From Rhizobiales bacterium GAS188 (GTDB taxonomy: Bacteria; Pseudomonadota; Alphaproteobacteria; Rhizobiales; Beijerinckiaceae): a stretch of 64,000 nucleotides of DNA. The notes below the pieces were generated by a model. It worked only from the letters and a program-made list of their open reading frames with translations. It was not told the origin of the DNA and did no database searches. The stretch is taken from the NCBI GenBank assembly GCA_900104855.1, contig FNSS01000001.1:6705001-6769000 (forward strand), given 5' to 3'. Position numbers and translations under genes: made by a program. Positions 1 to 9,116 of this stretch are shown here, in pieces. Every line of letters starts with the position of its first letter. Position 1 is the first letter of the stretch.

Positions 1-971
1 TGGCGCCCGGCCTCGACGGCTGTCGCCATGGCCAGGAGGGCGACCAGCGTCTTGCCCGAGCCGACATCGCCCTGAAGCAGGCGCAGCATGCGTTGCGGGG
101 CCGCCATATCGGCGGTGATCTCGGCGAGCGCACGTGTCTGCGACCCGGTCGGTGTGAAGGGAAGCCGGTCGAGAATGGCGGCGGTGATGCGCCGGTCGCC
201 ATGCGTCGGACGACCGGGCGCCCGACGCAGATGCGCCCGCACCAATGCGAGCGCCAATTGCGAGGCCAGCAATTCGTCATAGGCGAGGCGTCGCCTTGCC
301 GGCGAGGCAGGCCCGATATCGTCCGGCTGGCTGGGCAGGTGCAGAAGGCGCAAGGCCTGGCCGAATTCCGCAAATCGCGAGCGCTCGCGGAAGGCCGCGT
401 CCTGCCATTCGGGCATTTGCGGCAAGCGCTTGACGGCCTGGCCGATCAGCCGTCGCAGGAGCCCTGGATGCAACCCCTCGGTGAGGCGGTAGACGGGCTC
501 CACATCCGGGATCGTCTCGGCCCGTTCGGAAGGCGCGATATGGTCGGGATGCACGATCTGGCGGGTGCCGTCATACTGGTCGAGAAGCCCCGAGACCACG
601 AGCCTCGTGCCAACCGGGTAGCGCTGCAGCATCGTCTTGCCGACGCCGTGGAAGAAGACGAGCGTCACATCTCCGGTTTCATCCTCGCACAGGATCTTAT
701 GGGGCGCGCGCGGCCGGTTCGGCGGCGCGGGGCGATGCACCGTGACGGTGGCCTCGAACGTTGCGATCTCGCCGATCTTGGCTTGCGCGATCTTCGGCCG
801 CGCCCGCCGGTCGAGCGCGAAGCTCGGCACATGGAACAGCAGATCGACGAGGCGCGCCGCTTCGTCGGGGCTGGTGGCGACAAGCCGCGTGAGCAGCGCG
901 GCGACCTTGGGGCCGGCCCCGGGCAGGGTGTCGACCGGCGCGAAAAGGGGGTCGAGGAGCGATGGCCTCAT
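1..971 (-). CDS. recG: ATP-dependent DNA helicase RecG (N-terminal part)
   Basis: RecG unwinds branched DNA and drives regression of stalled replication forks. The reverse-strand frame begins with ATG at 971 (MRPSLLDPLF) and continues with LPGAGPKVAALLTRL, the N-terminal wedge/OB region of RecG. Near residue 300 it reaches the Walker A motif GDVGSGKT, at about plus positions 41-64. The left window edge cuts the gene after about 323 codons, so most of the two helicase domains lie outside. It is divergent from sdhE with a 119-bp gap. The recG/sdhE/mfd neighbourhood is common in Hyphomicrobiales, which supports the call. Confidence 0.93.
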   Translation of the reverse strand, partial: MRPSLLDPLFAPVDTLPGAGPKVAALLTRLVATSPDEAARLVDLLFHVPSFALDRRARPKIAQAKIGEIATFEATVTVHRPAPPNRPRAPHKILCEDETGDVTLVFFHGVGKTMLQRYPVGTRLVVSGLLDQYDGTRQIVHPDHIAPSERAETIPDVEPVYRLTEGLHPGLLRRLIGQAVKRLPQMPEWQDAAFRERSRFAEFGQALRLLHLPSQPDDIGPASPARRRLAYDELLASQLALALVRAHLRRAPGRPTHGDRRITAAILDRLPFTPTGSQTRALAEITADMAAPQRMLRLLQGDVGSGKTLVALLAMATAVEAGR

Positions 972-1090
972 CAGGGCGCGGTCCTGCTCTGCGCCGGAGT
1001 ACTCATGACGTGCCTTGCGGCCGTCGCTATATAGGGGCGGGCGGAGCGGCAAGAGGAGCTGCGGTCCGTCCACAAACGAATCAGGATTTC

Positions 1091-1384
1091 ATGCTTTCCG
1101 ACACTGAGATTCGCCGCCGGCGTCTTCGCTTTCGTGCTTGGCATCGCGGAATCCGCGAAATGGACCTGTTGATGGGGTCTTTCGCCGATGCCATGGCGGA
1201 AACGCTCGAGGATTCCGAGCTTTCCTCCTTCGAGGAGCTGATGGAACTGCCCGATCAGGACGTATTCGCCTGGTTGACGGGTCAGGCGCCCCTGCCTTCC
1301 GATCACGACACGCCTCTGTTCCGCAAGCTGAAACGCTTCCACGACCACGCCGATCCGCTCCATGTCTGCACTGACGATGTCTGA
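1091..1384 (+). CDS. sdhE: Succinate dehydrogenase assembly factor SdhE (DUF339)
   Basis: 97-residue protein that helps attach FAD covalently to the succinate dehydrogenase flavoprotein. Family signs: an N-terminal RRRRLRFRAWHRGIREMDLL segment containing the conserved RG motif (RGIREMD), and an acidic helix ending in ELMELPDQDVFAWL. Length is normal for the family. ATG at 1091 is chosen because the family starts shortly before this Arg-rich stretch; the open frame upstream has no family similarity. Its 3' end overlaps the mfd start by 23 nt in another frame, so the two are probably translationally coupled. Confidence 0.93.
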   Translation: MLSDTEIRRRRLRFRAWHRGIREMDLLMGSFADAMAETLEDSELSSFEELMELPDQDVFAWLTGQAPLPSDHDTPLFRKLKRFHDHADPLHVCTDDV

Positions 1385-1421
1385 CCTGACAATGCCTGAG
1401 CTAACAATGTCCGACCTGACA
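1362..1421 (+). repeat. 15-bp tandem array (4 copies) carrying four in-frame mfd ATGs
   Basis: Units begin at 1362, 1377, 1392 and 1407, each of the form ATG-TCT/TCC/CCT-GAx-CT(G/A)-AC(A/G). They encode MSALT-MSDLT-MPELT-MSDLT. Each unit offers a start codon; conserved Mfd sequence begins only after the array. The first three units overlap or abut the sdhE stop at 1382-1384. Confidence 0.9.
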
Positions 1422-4400
1422 GCTATCAAGGCCAAGCCCGCGACGCCAACATCCTCGCCCGATCGGCGCGATGCCGTGCCTGCGGTCTCGCGCATTGCCG
1501 AGGCGCTCCGCCGCGGCGATCATCTGCGGCTGGTTAACGCGCCCGACGGCTTCGATGCGCTGGCGCTCGCCGCGGTGGCACGGCGCCTGGCGCAGGATGA
1601 GACCTCGCATTCGGTGACGCTCGTCTATCTGGCGCGCGACGGCCAGCGCTGCCAGCGCCTCGCGGACGCGCTTGCCTTCGTCGCCCCGCAGATCGAGGCC
1701 CTGGTGCTCCCGGCCTGGGATTGCCAGCCCTATGATCGCGTCTCGCCCAATGCGGCGATCGCGGCCGATCGCATGCTCGCCTTGTCGCGCCTGTCGACGG
1801 CTAAAGCTACGACGGATCGGCCGCGCGTGCTCCTGACCACGGTGAACGCCATCCTGCAGCGCGTGCCGACCCGGGCGAAGATCGCAGCCGACAGCTTTTC
1901 GGCGAGGCCCGGCAATGCGCTCGATCTGAACGGTCTCGCGAGCTGGCTCGAAACCAACGGCTATCTGCGCGCCGGCGTCGTGCGCGACATCGGCGATTAT
2001 GCGGTGCGCGGCGGCATTCTGGATCTGTGGCCCTCGACCCATGCCGAGCCGGTGCGGCTCGACTTCTTCGGCGACACGCTGGAGTCGATCCGCTCCTTCG
2101 ACGCCGAGACGCAGCGCTCGACGGGTCAGTTGCGCTCGATCGACCTCGTGCCGTTGAGCGAGGTCAGGCTGACGACCGAAAGCATCAAGCGCTTCCGCAC
2201 CGCCTATGTGACGCGCTTCGGCGCCCCGGGCCCGGACGATGCCCTTTATGAGGCGATCAGCGAGGGGCGGCGCTATCCGGGCCTCGAGCACTGGATGCCG
2301 CTATTCCACGACCGGCTCGACACCGTTTTCGACTTCACCGGCGATGCGCCGATCCTGGTCGATTATCTGGCGCAGGAAGCCGCCCATGAGCGGGCGGCGC
2401 AGATCATCGATTATCAACGCGCCCGCATGACGGCGCTCGAGGCGAAGAGCGCGGGCGGAGCGCCCTATCGTCCCTTGCCGCCGGATGCGCTCTATCTGTC
2501 CGAAGAGGAGCTCGGCGAGCGCCTTGCAGGCCTCGGCGTCCTCAAGCTGTCGCCCTTCGCGGAGGCCGGCGGGGAAGCCTCCGGCATCTTCGATGCGCAT
2601 GCACATAAAGGGCGCAGCTTCGCGCCGGAGCGGGCCGACCCCTCGGCTAATGTGTTCGACGCCGTGATCGCCCATGCCAAGGGCATGCGGCGGGAGGGTC
2701 GGGCCATTCTGATCGCCGCCTGGACCGAAGGATCGCGCGAACGGCTCGAGGCCATCCTCGCCGATCACGGCCTCGACGCCTTGCGACCGGTCGCCGATAT
2801 CGACGCGGTGCTGGCGCTCGAGACGGGCGAGATCGGCATCGGCGTCTGGGGCCTGGAGGAGGGCTTCCAGACGAACGGCTTGGCGGTCATCGGCGAGCAG
2901 GACATCCTGGGCGATCGCCTGGTGCGCGCCGCGCGCCGCGGCAAGAAGGGCAAGGACGTCATCAGCGAGGCGGCGGCGCTGACCGCCGGCGACCTCGTGG
3001 TGCATGTCGATCACGGCATCGGCCGTTTCGTCGGCCTGACCACGATCGAGGCCGCGGGCGCCCCTCACGACTGCCTCGAGCTGCATTATGCCGGTGGCGA
3101 CAAGCTGTTCCTGCCGGTCGAGAATATCGAGCTTCTGTCGCGCTACGGCTCGGAGGACACCGAGGCCCAGCTCGACAAGCTCGGCGGCGTTGCCTGGCAA
3201 TCGCGCAAGTCGCGCCTCAAGCAGCGCATTCGCGAAATGGCGAGCAAGCTCATCGAGATCGCCGCGGCGAGGGCCATGAAGGAGGCCCCGGTGATCGTGC
3301 CGCCCGAAGGGCTGGTTTCCGAGTTCGAGGCGCGCTTTCCCTATCAGGAGACCGAGGACCAGCTGGGCGCCATCGAGGCCGTGACCGAGGATCTGGCCGC
3401 CGGCAAACCGATGGATCGGCTGATCTGCGGCGATGTCGGCTTCGGCAAGACGGAGGTCGCCTTGCGCGCCGCCTTCGCGGTGGCGATGGCCGGGCGGCAG
3501 GTTGCCGTCGTGGTGCCGACGACGCTTCTTTCCCGCCAGCATTTCTCGACCTTCAAGGAGCGCTTCGCCGGGCTGCCGCTCAAGATCGCCCAGGCGTCGC
3601 GCTTCGTCGGCTCCTCGGATTTGAAGGCGGTGAAGCAGGGGATCACCGACGGCACGGTGGACATTGTCGTGGGCACCCATGCGCTGCTCGCCAAATCGAC
3701 GCAGTTCAAGCGGCTCGGCCTCGTCGTCATCGACGAGGAGCAGCATTTCGGCGTTGCCCATAAGGAGCGGCTGAAGGAGCTGCGCGCCGAGGTGCATGTG
3801 CTCACCCTGTCCGCGACGCCGATCCCCCGTACCTTGCAGCTTGCCCTCACCGGCGTGCGCGAATTGTCGATCATCGCCACGCCGCCGATCGATCGCCTGG
3901 CGGTGAGGAGCTTCGTCTCGCCCTTCGACCCCCTGACCATCCGCGAAGCGTTGCTGCGCGAGAGATACCGGGGCGGCCAGAGCTTCTATGTCTGCCCGCG
4001 CATCGAGGATATCGGCGAGGTGCGCAGCTTCCTCGACGAGCAGTTGCCCGAGCTGAAAGTCGCGGTCGCGCATGGGCAGATGCCGGCGGGCCAGCTCGAA
4101 GACGTCATGAGTGCCTTCTACGAGGGCAAATACGATCTGCTGCTGTCGACGGCCATCGTCGAATCGGGGCTCGACATCCCACGCGCCAATACGCTCGTGG
4201 TGCATCGCGCCGACAAGTTCGGCCTCTCCCAGCTCTATCAGCTGCGCGGCCGGGTCGGACGCTCGAAGACCCGCGCCTATGCGCTGTTCACGGTGCCGGC
4301 GAAGCGCAAGCTCACGGCGAGCGCCGAGCGGCGGCTGAAGGTGCTGCAATCGCTCGACACCTTAGGTGCCGGCTTCCAGCTCGCGAGCCATGACCTCGAC

Positions 4401-5000
4401 ATTCGCGGCGCCGGCAACCTCCTCGGCGAGGAGCAGTCGGGCCATATCAAGGAAGTCGGCTACGAGCTCTACCAGCATATGCTCGAGGAGGCCGTTGCAG
4501 GCTTGAAGGCCGGTGGTGTCGAGGTGCAGGAGGATGTCTGGTCGCCGACCATCCAGGTTGGGACACCGGTGATGATCCCGGAGAGCTATGTGGCCGATCT
4601 CGATGTGCGGCTCGCGCTCTATCGCGACCTGTCGATGGTCGACGCGGATGAGGATGTGGATGCCGCGCGCGCCGATCTGCGCGACCGCTTCGGCCCGCTG
4701 CCGCCCGAGGTCGACCAGCTCCTCGACGTGATCGCCATCAAGGCGCTGTGCCGGCGCGCCAATGTCGAGAAGGTGGAGGCGGGGCCGAAGGGCATCATCG
4801 TCGCCTTCCGCGGCAACGAGGCGCCGAACCCAGAGGGGTTGATCTCCTATATCGCCGAGCGCGGCTCCTTCGCCAAGGTGCGCCCCGACATGCGCATTGT
4901 CTTCCTCGGCGACTACGAAGACGCCAAGAGACGGCTCAAGCAGGTGAACCGGCTGTTGCGCGATCTGGTGCGCGTGGCCGAACGCAAGAAGGCGGCCTGA
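1362..5000 (+). CDS. mfd: Transcription-repair coupling factor Mfd
   Basis: 1212-residue DNA translocase that removes stalled RNA polymerase and recruits UvrA. Order of domains: UvrB-like N-terminus, RNA-polymerase-interacting CarD/RID domain near residue 545 (GDLVVHVDHGIGRFVGL), Walker A near 688 (GDVGFGKTEVALRAAF), DEEQ box near 791 (VIDEEQHFGV), SAT motif TLSATPIPRT, and a TRCF C-terminal domain. Length fits the family. The first 60 nt consist of a 15-bp unit repeated four times, each copy beginning with an in-frame ATG (1362, 1377, 1392, 1407), so the true start cannot be decided by inspection. The gene shares a short overlap with sdhE. Confidence 0.97.
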   Translation: MSALTMSDLTMPELTMSDLTAIKAKPATPTSSPDRRDAVPAVSRIAEALRRGDHLRLVNAPDGFDALALAAVARRLAQDETSHSVTLVYLARDGQRCQRLADALAFVAPQIEALVLPAWDCQPYDRVSPNAAIAADRMLALSRLSTAKATTDRPRVLLTTVNAILQRVPTRAKIAADSFSARPGNALDLNGLASWLETNGYLRAGVVRDIGDYAVRGGILDLWPSTHAEPVRLDFFGDTLESIRSFDAETQRSTGQLRSIDLVPLSEVRLTTESIKRFRTAYVTRFGAPGPDDALYEAISEGRRYPGLEHWMPLFHDRLDTVFDFTGDAPILVDYLAQEAAHERAAQIIDYQRARMTALEAKSAGGAPYRPLPPDALYLSEEELGERLAGLGVLKLSPFAEAGGEASGIFDAHAHKGRSFAPERADPSANVFDAVIAHAKGMRREGRAILIAAWTEGSRERLEAILADHGLDALRPVADIDAVLALETGEIGIGVWGLEEGFQTNGLAVIGEQDILGDRLVRAARRGKKGKDVISEAAALTAGDLVVHVDHGIGRFVGLTTIEAAGAPHDCLELHYAGGDKLFLPVENIELLSRYGSEDTEAQLDKLGGVAWQSRKSRLKQRIREMASKLIEIAAARAMKEAPVIVPPEGLVSEFEARFPYQETEDQLGAIEAVTEDLAAGKPMDRLICGDVGFGKTEVALRAAFAVAMAGRQVAVVVPTTLLSRQHFSTFKERFAGLPLKIAQASRFVGSSDLKAVKQGITDGTVDIVVGTHALLAKSTQFKRLGLVVIDEEQHFGVAHKERLKELRAEVHVLTLSATPIPRTLQLALTGVRELSIIATPPIDRLAVRSFVSPFDPLTIREALLRERYRGGQSFYVCPRIEDIGEVRSFLDEQLPELKVAVAHGQMPAGQLEDVMSAFYEGKYDLLLSTAIVESGLDIPRANTLVVHRADKFGLSQLYQLRGRVGRSKTRAYALFTVPAKRKLTASAERRLKVLQSLDTLGAGFQLASHDLDIRGAGNLLGEEQSGHIKEVGYELYQHMLEEAVAGLKAGGVEVQEDVWSPTIQVGTPVMIPESYVADLDVRLALYRDLSMVDADEDVDAARADLRDRFGPLPPEVDQLLDVIAIKALCRRANVEKVEAGPKGIIVAFRGNEAPNPEGLISYIAERGSFAKVRPDMRIVFLGDYEDAKRRLKQVNRLLRDLVRVAERKKAA

Positions 5001-5027
5001 CCGCCCCGGTTGAAGGCGAGGGCGGTC
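4999..5027. terminator. Possible bidirectional terminator between mfd and the YejA-like gene
   Basis: Inverted repeat GACCGCCC (4999-5006) and GGGCGGTC (5020-5027) with a 13-nt loop, located in the 48-bp gap between two convergent genes. No T-run follows, so this is a stem-loop in the right place rather than a proven intrinsic terminator. Confidence 0.4.
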
Positions 5028-5048
5028 CCGGTCGGGGCAAGCCCTGTC

Positions 5049-6911
5049 TCAGGGGCTGCGCCAGACCGTTTCGAGCGAGAATCCGCGCAGCGGCACATAG
5101 GCAGGGCGCTTCACGCTCGCCGCGCGGGCAAGCCAGATATCCGCCGCGTGGAAGAGCGGCACGACGTAGGAGCCGGCGATGAGGGCGCGGTCGAGGGCGC
5201 GGATCGCGTCGACGTACTCCTCGAGCCCCACCGAAGACAGCACGGCCTCGATGCAGGCATCCACTGCCTTGGATCGAATGGCAGGATAGTTGAGCGATCC
5301 CTCGCGGCCGGCAGCGGCGGAGGACCAGCGATTGGGCAGTTCCGAGCCGGGCGAAGCGGTGCCTTCCCAGTTGTACTGCACCATATCGAAATCGAAATGC
5401 TGCATGCGTCGCCAGAACTGCACCTCGTCGACACGCCGCACGCGCGCCGTCACTCCGATGCGGGCGAGCGAGGATGCGTAGTTCAGCGCCAGCCGCTCCT
5501 GGAATTGCGAGGTCGTCATGATCTCGAATTCGAGCGGGCTTGCCGTCTTCTCGAAGATGACTTTGCCGGATCTCGCGCTCCATCCGGCCGCCTCGAGCAA
5601 TTGCAGGGCCTGCTGCTCGATGAGGCGATCGCGGCCTGATCCGTCGCTGACCGGGGGCCGCCAGCTGCCGTCGAGCACCGCCTTCGGGATCTCCTCGCCA
5701 TAGGGCGCCAGCAGGGCGATTTCCCGATCAGATGCAGGCCGCCCGACGCTCGATAGCTCCGAATCGTCGAAATACCCGGCCGTGCGCCGATAGGCACCGA
5801 AGAACAGATTGGCATTGACCCATCTGAAGTCGAAGAGGAGGGTCAGCGCCTGGCGCAAGCGCGCATCGGCGAAGACGTCGCGCCGCGAATTGAAGGCGAA
5901 GCCGTTCATGCCGGCGGGCACACGGATCGGAATGGTCTCCTTGACGATCCGGCCCTCGCGGGCCGCCGGGAAGTCGTAACCCCCGACCCAGCGGGCGGGA
6001 TCGCTCTCGACCCGCAGGTCCACGAGCCCCGTCTTGAAGGCCTCGAACAGGCTGTTCGCGTCGCGGTAGAATTCGTAGCGCAGCTCGTCGACATTATAGA
6101 GCCCGCGCAGCTGGGGCAGGTCGGCGGCCCAGAAATTCGGGTTGCGCCTGAGGATGATGCTCGAGCCAGGCCGCACCTCGGCGACCAGATAGGGCCCAGA
6201 ACCGAGTTGGGGCTTCAATGTCGTATTGGCGAAGCCCGCCATGTCGGTCGCGTGGCGTGGGAAAATCGGCCACAGTGCGAGGCTCAGCGGCACCTCGCGA
6301 TTGGTCGAGCCGGCGAGGGTGAAGCTGACCGTCTTGGCGTCGCGCACGCTGACCGCGCGGATCTCCGCCGCAACAGCGCGAAAGAGCGGCTTGCCGAAGC
6401 TCTTGAGCAGGTCGAAGCTGAAAACGACGTCATCGGCCGTCACCGGACGCTTGTCGGCGAAACAAGCATTCTCGGCGAGATGGAAGGTGAGCTGGGTGCG
6501 ATCGGGCGACAGCTCGATACGCCGGGCCAGGAGACCGTACATGCTGAAAGGCTCGTCGAGCGAGCGTGTCATCAGGCTCTGCATGGCGAAGCGCATCACG
6601 GCTTCGGTGGCATTGCCCTTCACGATCAAGGGATTGAGGCTGTCGAATGTGCCTTGGACGCCCCAGACCAGGCGCCCCCCGCGGCGCGCCTGCGGATCGG
6701 CATAAGGAAAATGCGTGAAGTCCTCGGGGAGCACGGGCTGCCCATGCATGGCGATGGCTCGCCCGGATGCCGAAATATCGGCGTTGGCGCCAGCCGATAC
6801 CCCAAACGCCGCAAGGGCCGTTGCCGATCCAGCCCCGAAGACGACGGCGCGGCGATCGGCCAGGCCGAAAATCCGAGGCTGCGCCGGAGTGTTGGAGCGA
6901 ATCGGTGACAT
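5049..6911 (-). CDS. Extracellular solute-binding protein, family 5 (YejA-like)
   Basis: About 620 residues; periplasmic binding component for oligopeptide or microcin C-type ABC importers. After the leader comes the family signature HGQPVLPEDFTHFPYADP, then GGRLVWGVQGTFDSLNP, typical of YejA homologues that bind peptides. The leader contains DRRAVVFGAGSATALAAFG followed by Ala-rich residues, which could be a Tat signal, although its RR motif is incomplete. GTG at 6914 and ATG at 6911 are adjacent; ATG is preferred. No permease or ATPase genes (yejBEF) are next to it here, so it is an orphan in this window. It is convergent with mfd. Confidence 0.88.
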   Translation of the reverse strand: MSPIRSNTPAQPRIFGLADRRAVVFGAGSATALAAFGVSAGANADISASGRAIAMHGQPVLPEDFTHFPYADPQARRGGRLVWGVQGTFDSLNPLIVKGNATEAVMRFAMQSLMTRSLDEPFSMYGLLARRIELSPDRTQLTFHLAENACFADKRPVTADDVVFSFDLLKSFGKPLFRAVAAEIRAVSVRDAKTVSFTLAGSTNREVPLSLALWPIFPRHATDMAGFANTTLKPQLGSGPYLVAEVRPGSSIILRRNPNFWAADLPQLRGLYNVDELRYEFYRDANSLFEAFKTGLVDLRVESDPARWVGGYDFPAAREGRIVKETIPIRVPAGMNGFAFNSRRDVFADARLRQALTLLFDFRWVNANLFFGAYRRTAGYFDDSELSSVGRPASDREIALLAPYGEEIPKAVLDGSWRPPVSDGSGRDRLIEQQALQLLEAAGWSARSGKVIFEKTASPLEFEIMTTSQFQERLALNYASSLARIGVTARVRRVDEVQFWRRMQHFDFDMVQYNWEGTASPGSELPNRWSSAAAGREGSLNYPAIRSKAVDACIEAVLSSVGLEEYVDAIRALDRALIAGSYVVPLFHAADIWLARAASVKRPAYVPLRGFSLETVWRSP

Positions 6912-7290
6912 CACGGATGAACTCTATCACGGCGCCTTCGACGGACGTTGGCTGGTGGCTGTCTCGTGATCGCAACGCAATATTGGGTTTTTGAGGCCCA
7001 AACGGGGGCCGACTTGGCTATCCGCGCCGCGAGGATATTGCGAGCTCCCTTCGTGCCGGTAATCCGATTATGCCCGCTCCAGCGGGCGCCCCGCCGGAAT
7101 CGAGGCGTCGAGGGCTGTTAAGCCGGGGCTGGAAAAAGCGCGGCGAAGGCGCTAATCAGGGCGTGCGTCACGCTAACGCCGCATTCGAAGCCAATGCGGA
7201 CGGGGCGTTGGTTCGTCTGCGCAAGGGTTCCCATCATCAAGGTGTTCGTGTGTCCGCGTTGCACGCGGGTGCGCCGCCAGAGAGGTTCAC
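6912..7290. other. Divergent intergenic region, YejA-like / ialB
   Basis: About 380 bp between two divergently transcribed genes. The open frames crossing it have no recognisable similarity and are continuations of antisense frames. It must hold the promoters of both genes, but I cannot pick convincing -35/-10 pairs. Confidence 0.5.
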
Positions 7291-8055
7291 ATGCCGTTTT
7301 CCGTCTTCCGTAACCTGCGCATGTCGGGCGCGCTCGGCGTTGTTGGGTTCGTGGCCTTGGCGATGGCGACGCCGGCGCTCGCTCAGCCCAAGCCCGCCCC
7401 GAAGCCTGCAGCTCCGGCTCCCGCGGCGCCCGCTCCTGCGGCCCCTGCTCCTGCCGCGGGTGCGGCTCCCGCCGGCGGCACGCCCGAGTCCGGGCTGGTG
7501 CAGCTCAAGCCCGAGCCCTCGCAGCCTGATTGGGTGAAGGTCTGCGGCAAGGATCCGCAGAGCAATGTCGAAATCTGCTACACGACCCGCGATTTCGTCT
7601 CCGATCAGGGCCAGCCAGTGCTTGCCGTCGCCATGTACGACGTCAAGGGCAAGCCCGAGAAGCCGACCCGCTTCATCCTGCCGCTCGGCCTGCTGCTTGC
7701 GCCCGGCGTCAAATTCGCGGTCGACCAGGGCCCGGCCTCGGACGGCAAGTTCGTGATCTGCCTTCCCAATGGCTGCTTCGCCGAAGGCGTGACCAATGAC
7801 GCCTTCATCGGCGGGATGAAGAAGGGGACGACCCTCAACGTCAAATTCAAGAACCAGGTCGGCAACGAAGTCACGTTCCAGGTGCCGTTGGCGGGTTTCG
7901 GCAAGGCTTTCGACGGCGCGCCGCTCGATCCGAAGGTCGTCGAGGAGCAGCAGAAGAAGCTTCAGGAGGAGCTCCAGAAGCGCAGCGACGAATTGCGTGC
8001 GAAGCTGGGAGGCGCGGCGGCTGCTACGCCGGATCCGGCAGCGCCGAAGCCGTGA
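7291..8055 (+). CDS. ialB: Invasion-associated locus B (IalB) family protein
   Basis: 254-residue exported protein of unknown biochemical activity, named after Bartonella IalB. Residues 1-31 form a signal peptide ending near ATPALAQP. An Ala/Pro-rich linker (about 32-65) follows, made of PAPAA-like repeats. The IalB core comes next: WVKVCGKD...CYTTRDFVSDQG, FILPLGLLLAPGVKFAVDQG, and CLPNGCFAEG with paired cysteines. The C-terminus is a charged helix rich in Glu/Lys (EEQQKKLQEELQKRSDELRA) that looks like a coiled coil and is not part of the usual family core. A strong terminator lies 50 bp downstream. Confidence 0.88.
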   Translation: MPFSVFRNLRMSGALGVVGFVALAMATPALAQPKPAPKPAAPAPAAPAPAAPAPAAGAAPAGGTPESGLVQLKPEPSQPDWVKVCGKDPQSNVEICYTTRDFVSDQGQPVLAVAMYDVKGKPEKPTRFILPLGLLLAPGVKFAVDQGPASDGKFVICLPNGCFAEGVTNDAFIGGMKKGTTLNVKFKNQVGNEVTFQVPLAGFGKAFDGAPLDPKVVEEQQKKLQEELQKRSDELRAKLGGAAAATPDPAAPKP

Positions 8056-8107
8056 AGGCGAGGGGCCGGGCCGAGCGCGCCTGACCGCAACATCTCCCTG
8101 AGTGACG

Positions 8108-8135
8108 AAAAGGAGCGCCTGGCGCTCCTTTTTTG
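8108..8135 (+). terminator. Rho-independent terminator after ialB
   Basis: Perfect 10-bp stem AAAAGGAGCG (8108-8117) / CGCTCCTTTT (8123-8132), loop CCTGG, running into a T-rich tail. Orientation and position fit termination of ialB. Confidence 0.88.
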
Positions 8136-8140
8136 TGTTC

Positions 8141-8182
8141 GAGGCCAAGTCCCGGAAGCCAAGTCCTGGAAGCCAAGATTTG
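8141..8182. repeat. 14-bp tandem array, 3 copies
   Basis: Units GAGGCCAAGTCCCG, GAAGCCAAGTCCTG and GAAGCCAAGATTTG follow each other without gaps, directly after the ialB terminator and before the hspQ stop. Confidence 0.8.
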
Positions 8183-8257
8183 GTTTTGAGGGCGAAAGAG
8201 CGGCCAAGCCATGCCGCGGGATATCGATCGCCAGGGCCGTCGGCGCTTCGCGGCGCG

Positions 8258-8587
8258 TCAGTTGAGTGCGGCCGCCTTCATTCGATAGGCACCGTCGCGC
8301 CCCCGTCGGAAGATCTCCTGGACCTGGGGATGCCGAACAGGATCGCGTGAGGTGTCCGGAACGAGGTTCTGCTCGGACACATAGGCGATATATTCCGCCT
8401 CTGAATTCTCGGCCAGGAGGTGATAGAACGGCTGGTCCCTCGCCGGGCGAACTTCTTCCGGAATCGACGCATACCACTCCTCAGTGTTGCTGAAGGTGGG
8501 ATCGACATCGAAAATAACGCCGCGGAACGGATAGATGCGGTGTTTCACCACCTGTCCGATCGCGTATTTCGCCGTTCGGAATTTCAT
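8258..8587 (-). CDS. hspQ: Heat shock protein HspQ (YccV-like, hemimethylated-DNA-binding fold)
   Basis: 109 residues. The core AKYAIGQVVKHRIYPFRGVI and the later WYASIPEEVRPARDQPFYHL followed by YIAYVSEQNL are the HspQ family signature. In enterobacteria HspQ is a Lon substrate and specificity factor; whether that holds here is unknown. The small single-domain form is the usual length. It is convergent with ialB and divergent from tolC. A promoter with a consensus -35 box lies just upstream. Confidence 0.9.
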   Translation of the reverse strand: MKFRTAKYAIGQVVKHRIYPFRGVIFDVDPTFSNTEEWYASIPEEVRPARDQPFYHLLAENSEAEYIAYVSEQNLVPDTSRDPVRHPQVQEIFRRGRDGAYRMKAAALN

Positions 8588-9116
8588 GCCTACACTCCGA
8601 GATGCGTTGAATTAGGGCTTGAGGCGCGAAGCTGTCAAATCGGCGTTGTCACAGCGACGGCGAGAGGGCGCTATCAAGCTGCGTCTACTTGCTCGAATCC
8701 GGCAGATAGCCTTGCGCCGCTTGGGCATCCTGGAGCCCGGCGGATAGGGCCGCAGTTGCCGGCAGAGGGTCCGATGGGTCGTAGCCATGTTGCCGAGCCT
8801 TGGTGATGCAAGGTTGGCGCAAGGTTTCTGCCGTGTTTTTGGTTGCGACGCGGCGCACTTGCCCTTATCGAGGTACCCACGGCAATTCAGCGGGCGAATC
8901 GGGGCATTTGCAGTGGTATTTGGCCGGCGCGTTGCAGGAGTGGCTTGCGACAGATGCGAAGGAGTGTGTCATTTTCGCTCCATCGGGACATTTTCCGCAG
9001 GCCGCCGGTCATTGCCGCTTGGTTCTGCCGGCTCGGTGTTGCTACATGACTAACTGAGGACGACGGGGTGCCGAATCATTGGCGGCAGCTCGCGGTAGGA
9101 CTGCGTCGAGGTCAAT
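8588..9116. other. Intergenic region hspQ / tolC
   Basis: About 530 bp. It contains the hspQ promoter on one side. Two overlapping short plus-strand frames (8787-9057) have Cys/Arg-rich, low-plausibility translations and no clear ribosome binding site. I see no RNA gene or repeat. Confidence 0.5.
8610..8638 (-). promoter_or_regulatory. Candidate housekeeping promoter of hspQ
   Basis: On the reverse strand TTGACA (8638-8633), a 17-bp spacer, and CTAATT (8615-8610) lie about 25 bp before the hspQ ATG, with GGAG in between as ribosome binding site. The -35 is perfect, the -10 moderate. I see no sigma-32-type sequence. Confidence 0.55.

Noticed and set aside
93-1034. Long plus-strand open frame of 313 codons
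   Set aside because: Antisense of recG; Arg/Gly-rich translation without family features, while the reverse strand gives a clear RecG sequence.
2301-4349. 682-codon reverse-strand frame inside mfd
   Set aside because: A shadow frame produced by the GC-biased third positions of mfd. No recognisable domain.
8787-9057. Overlapping small frames before tolC
   Set aside because: Two frames of similar length overlap, neither with a ribosome binding site or plausible composition.
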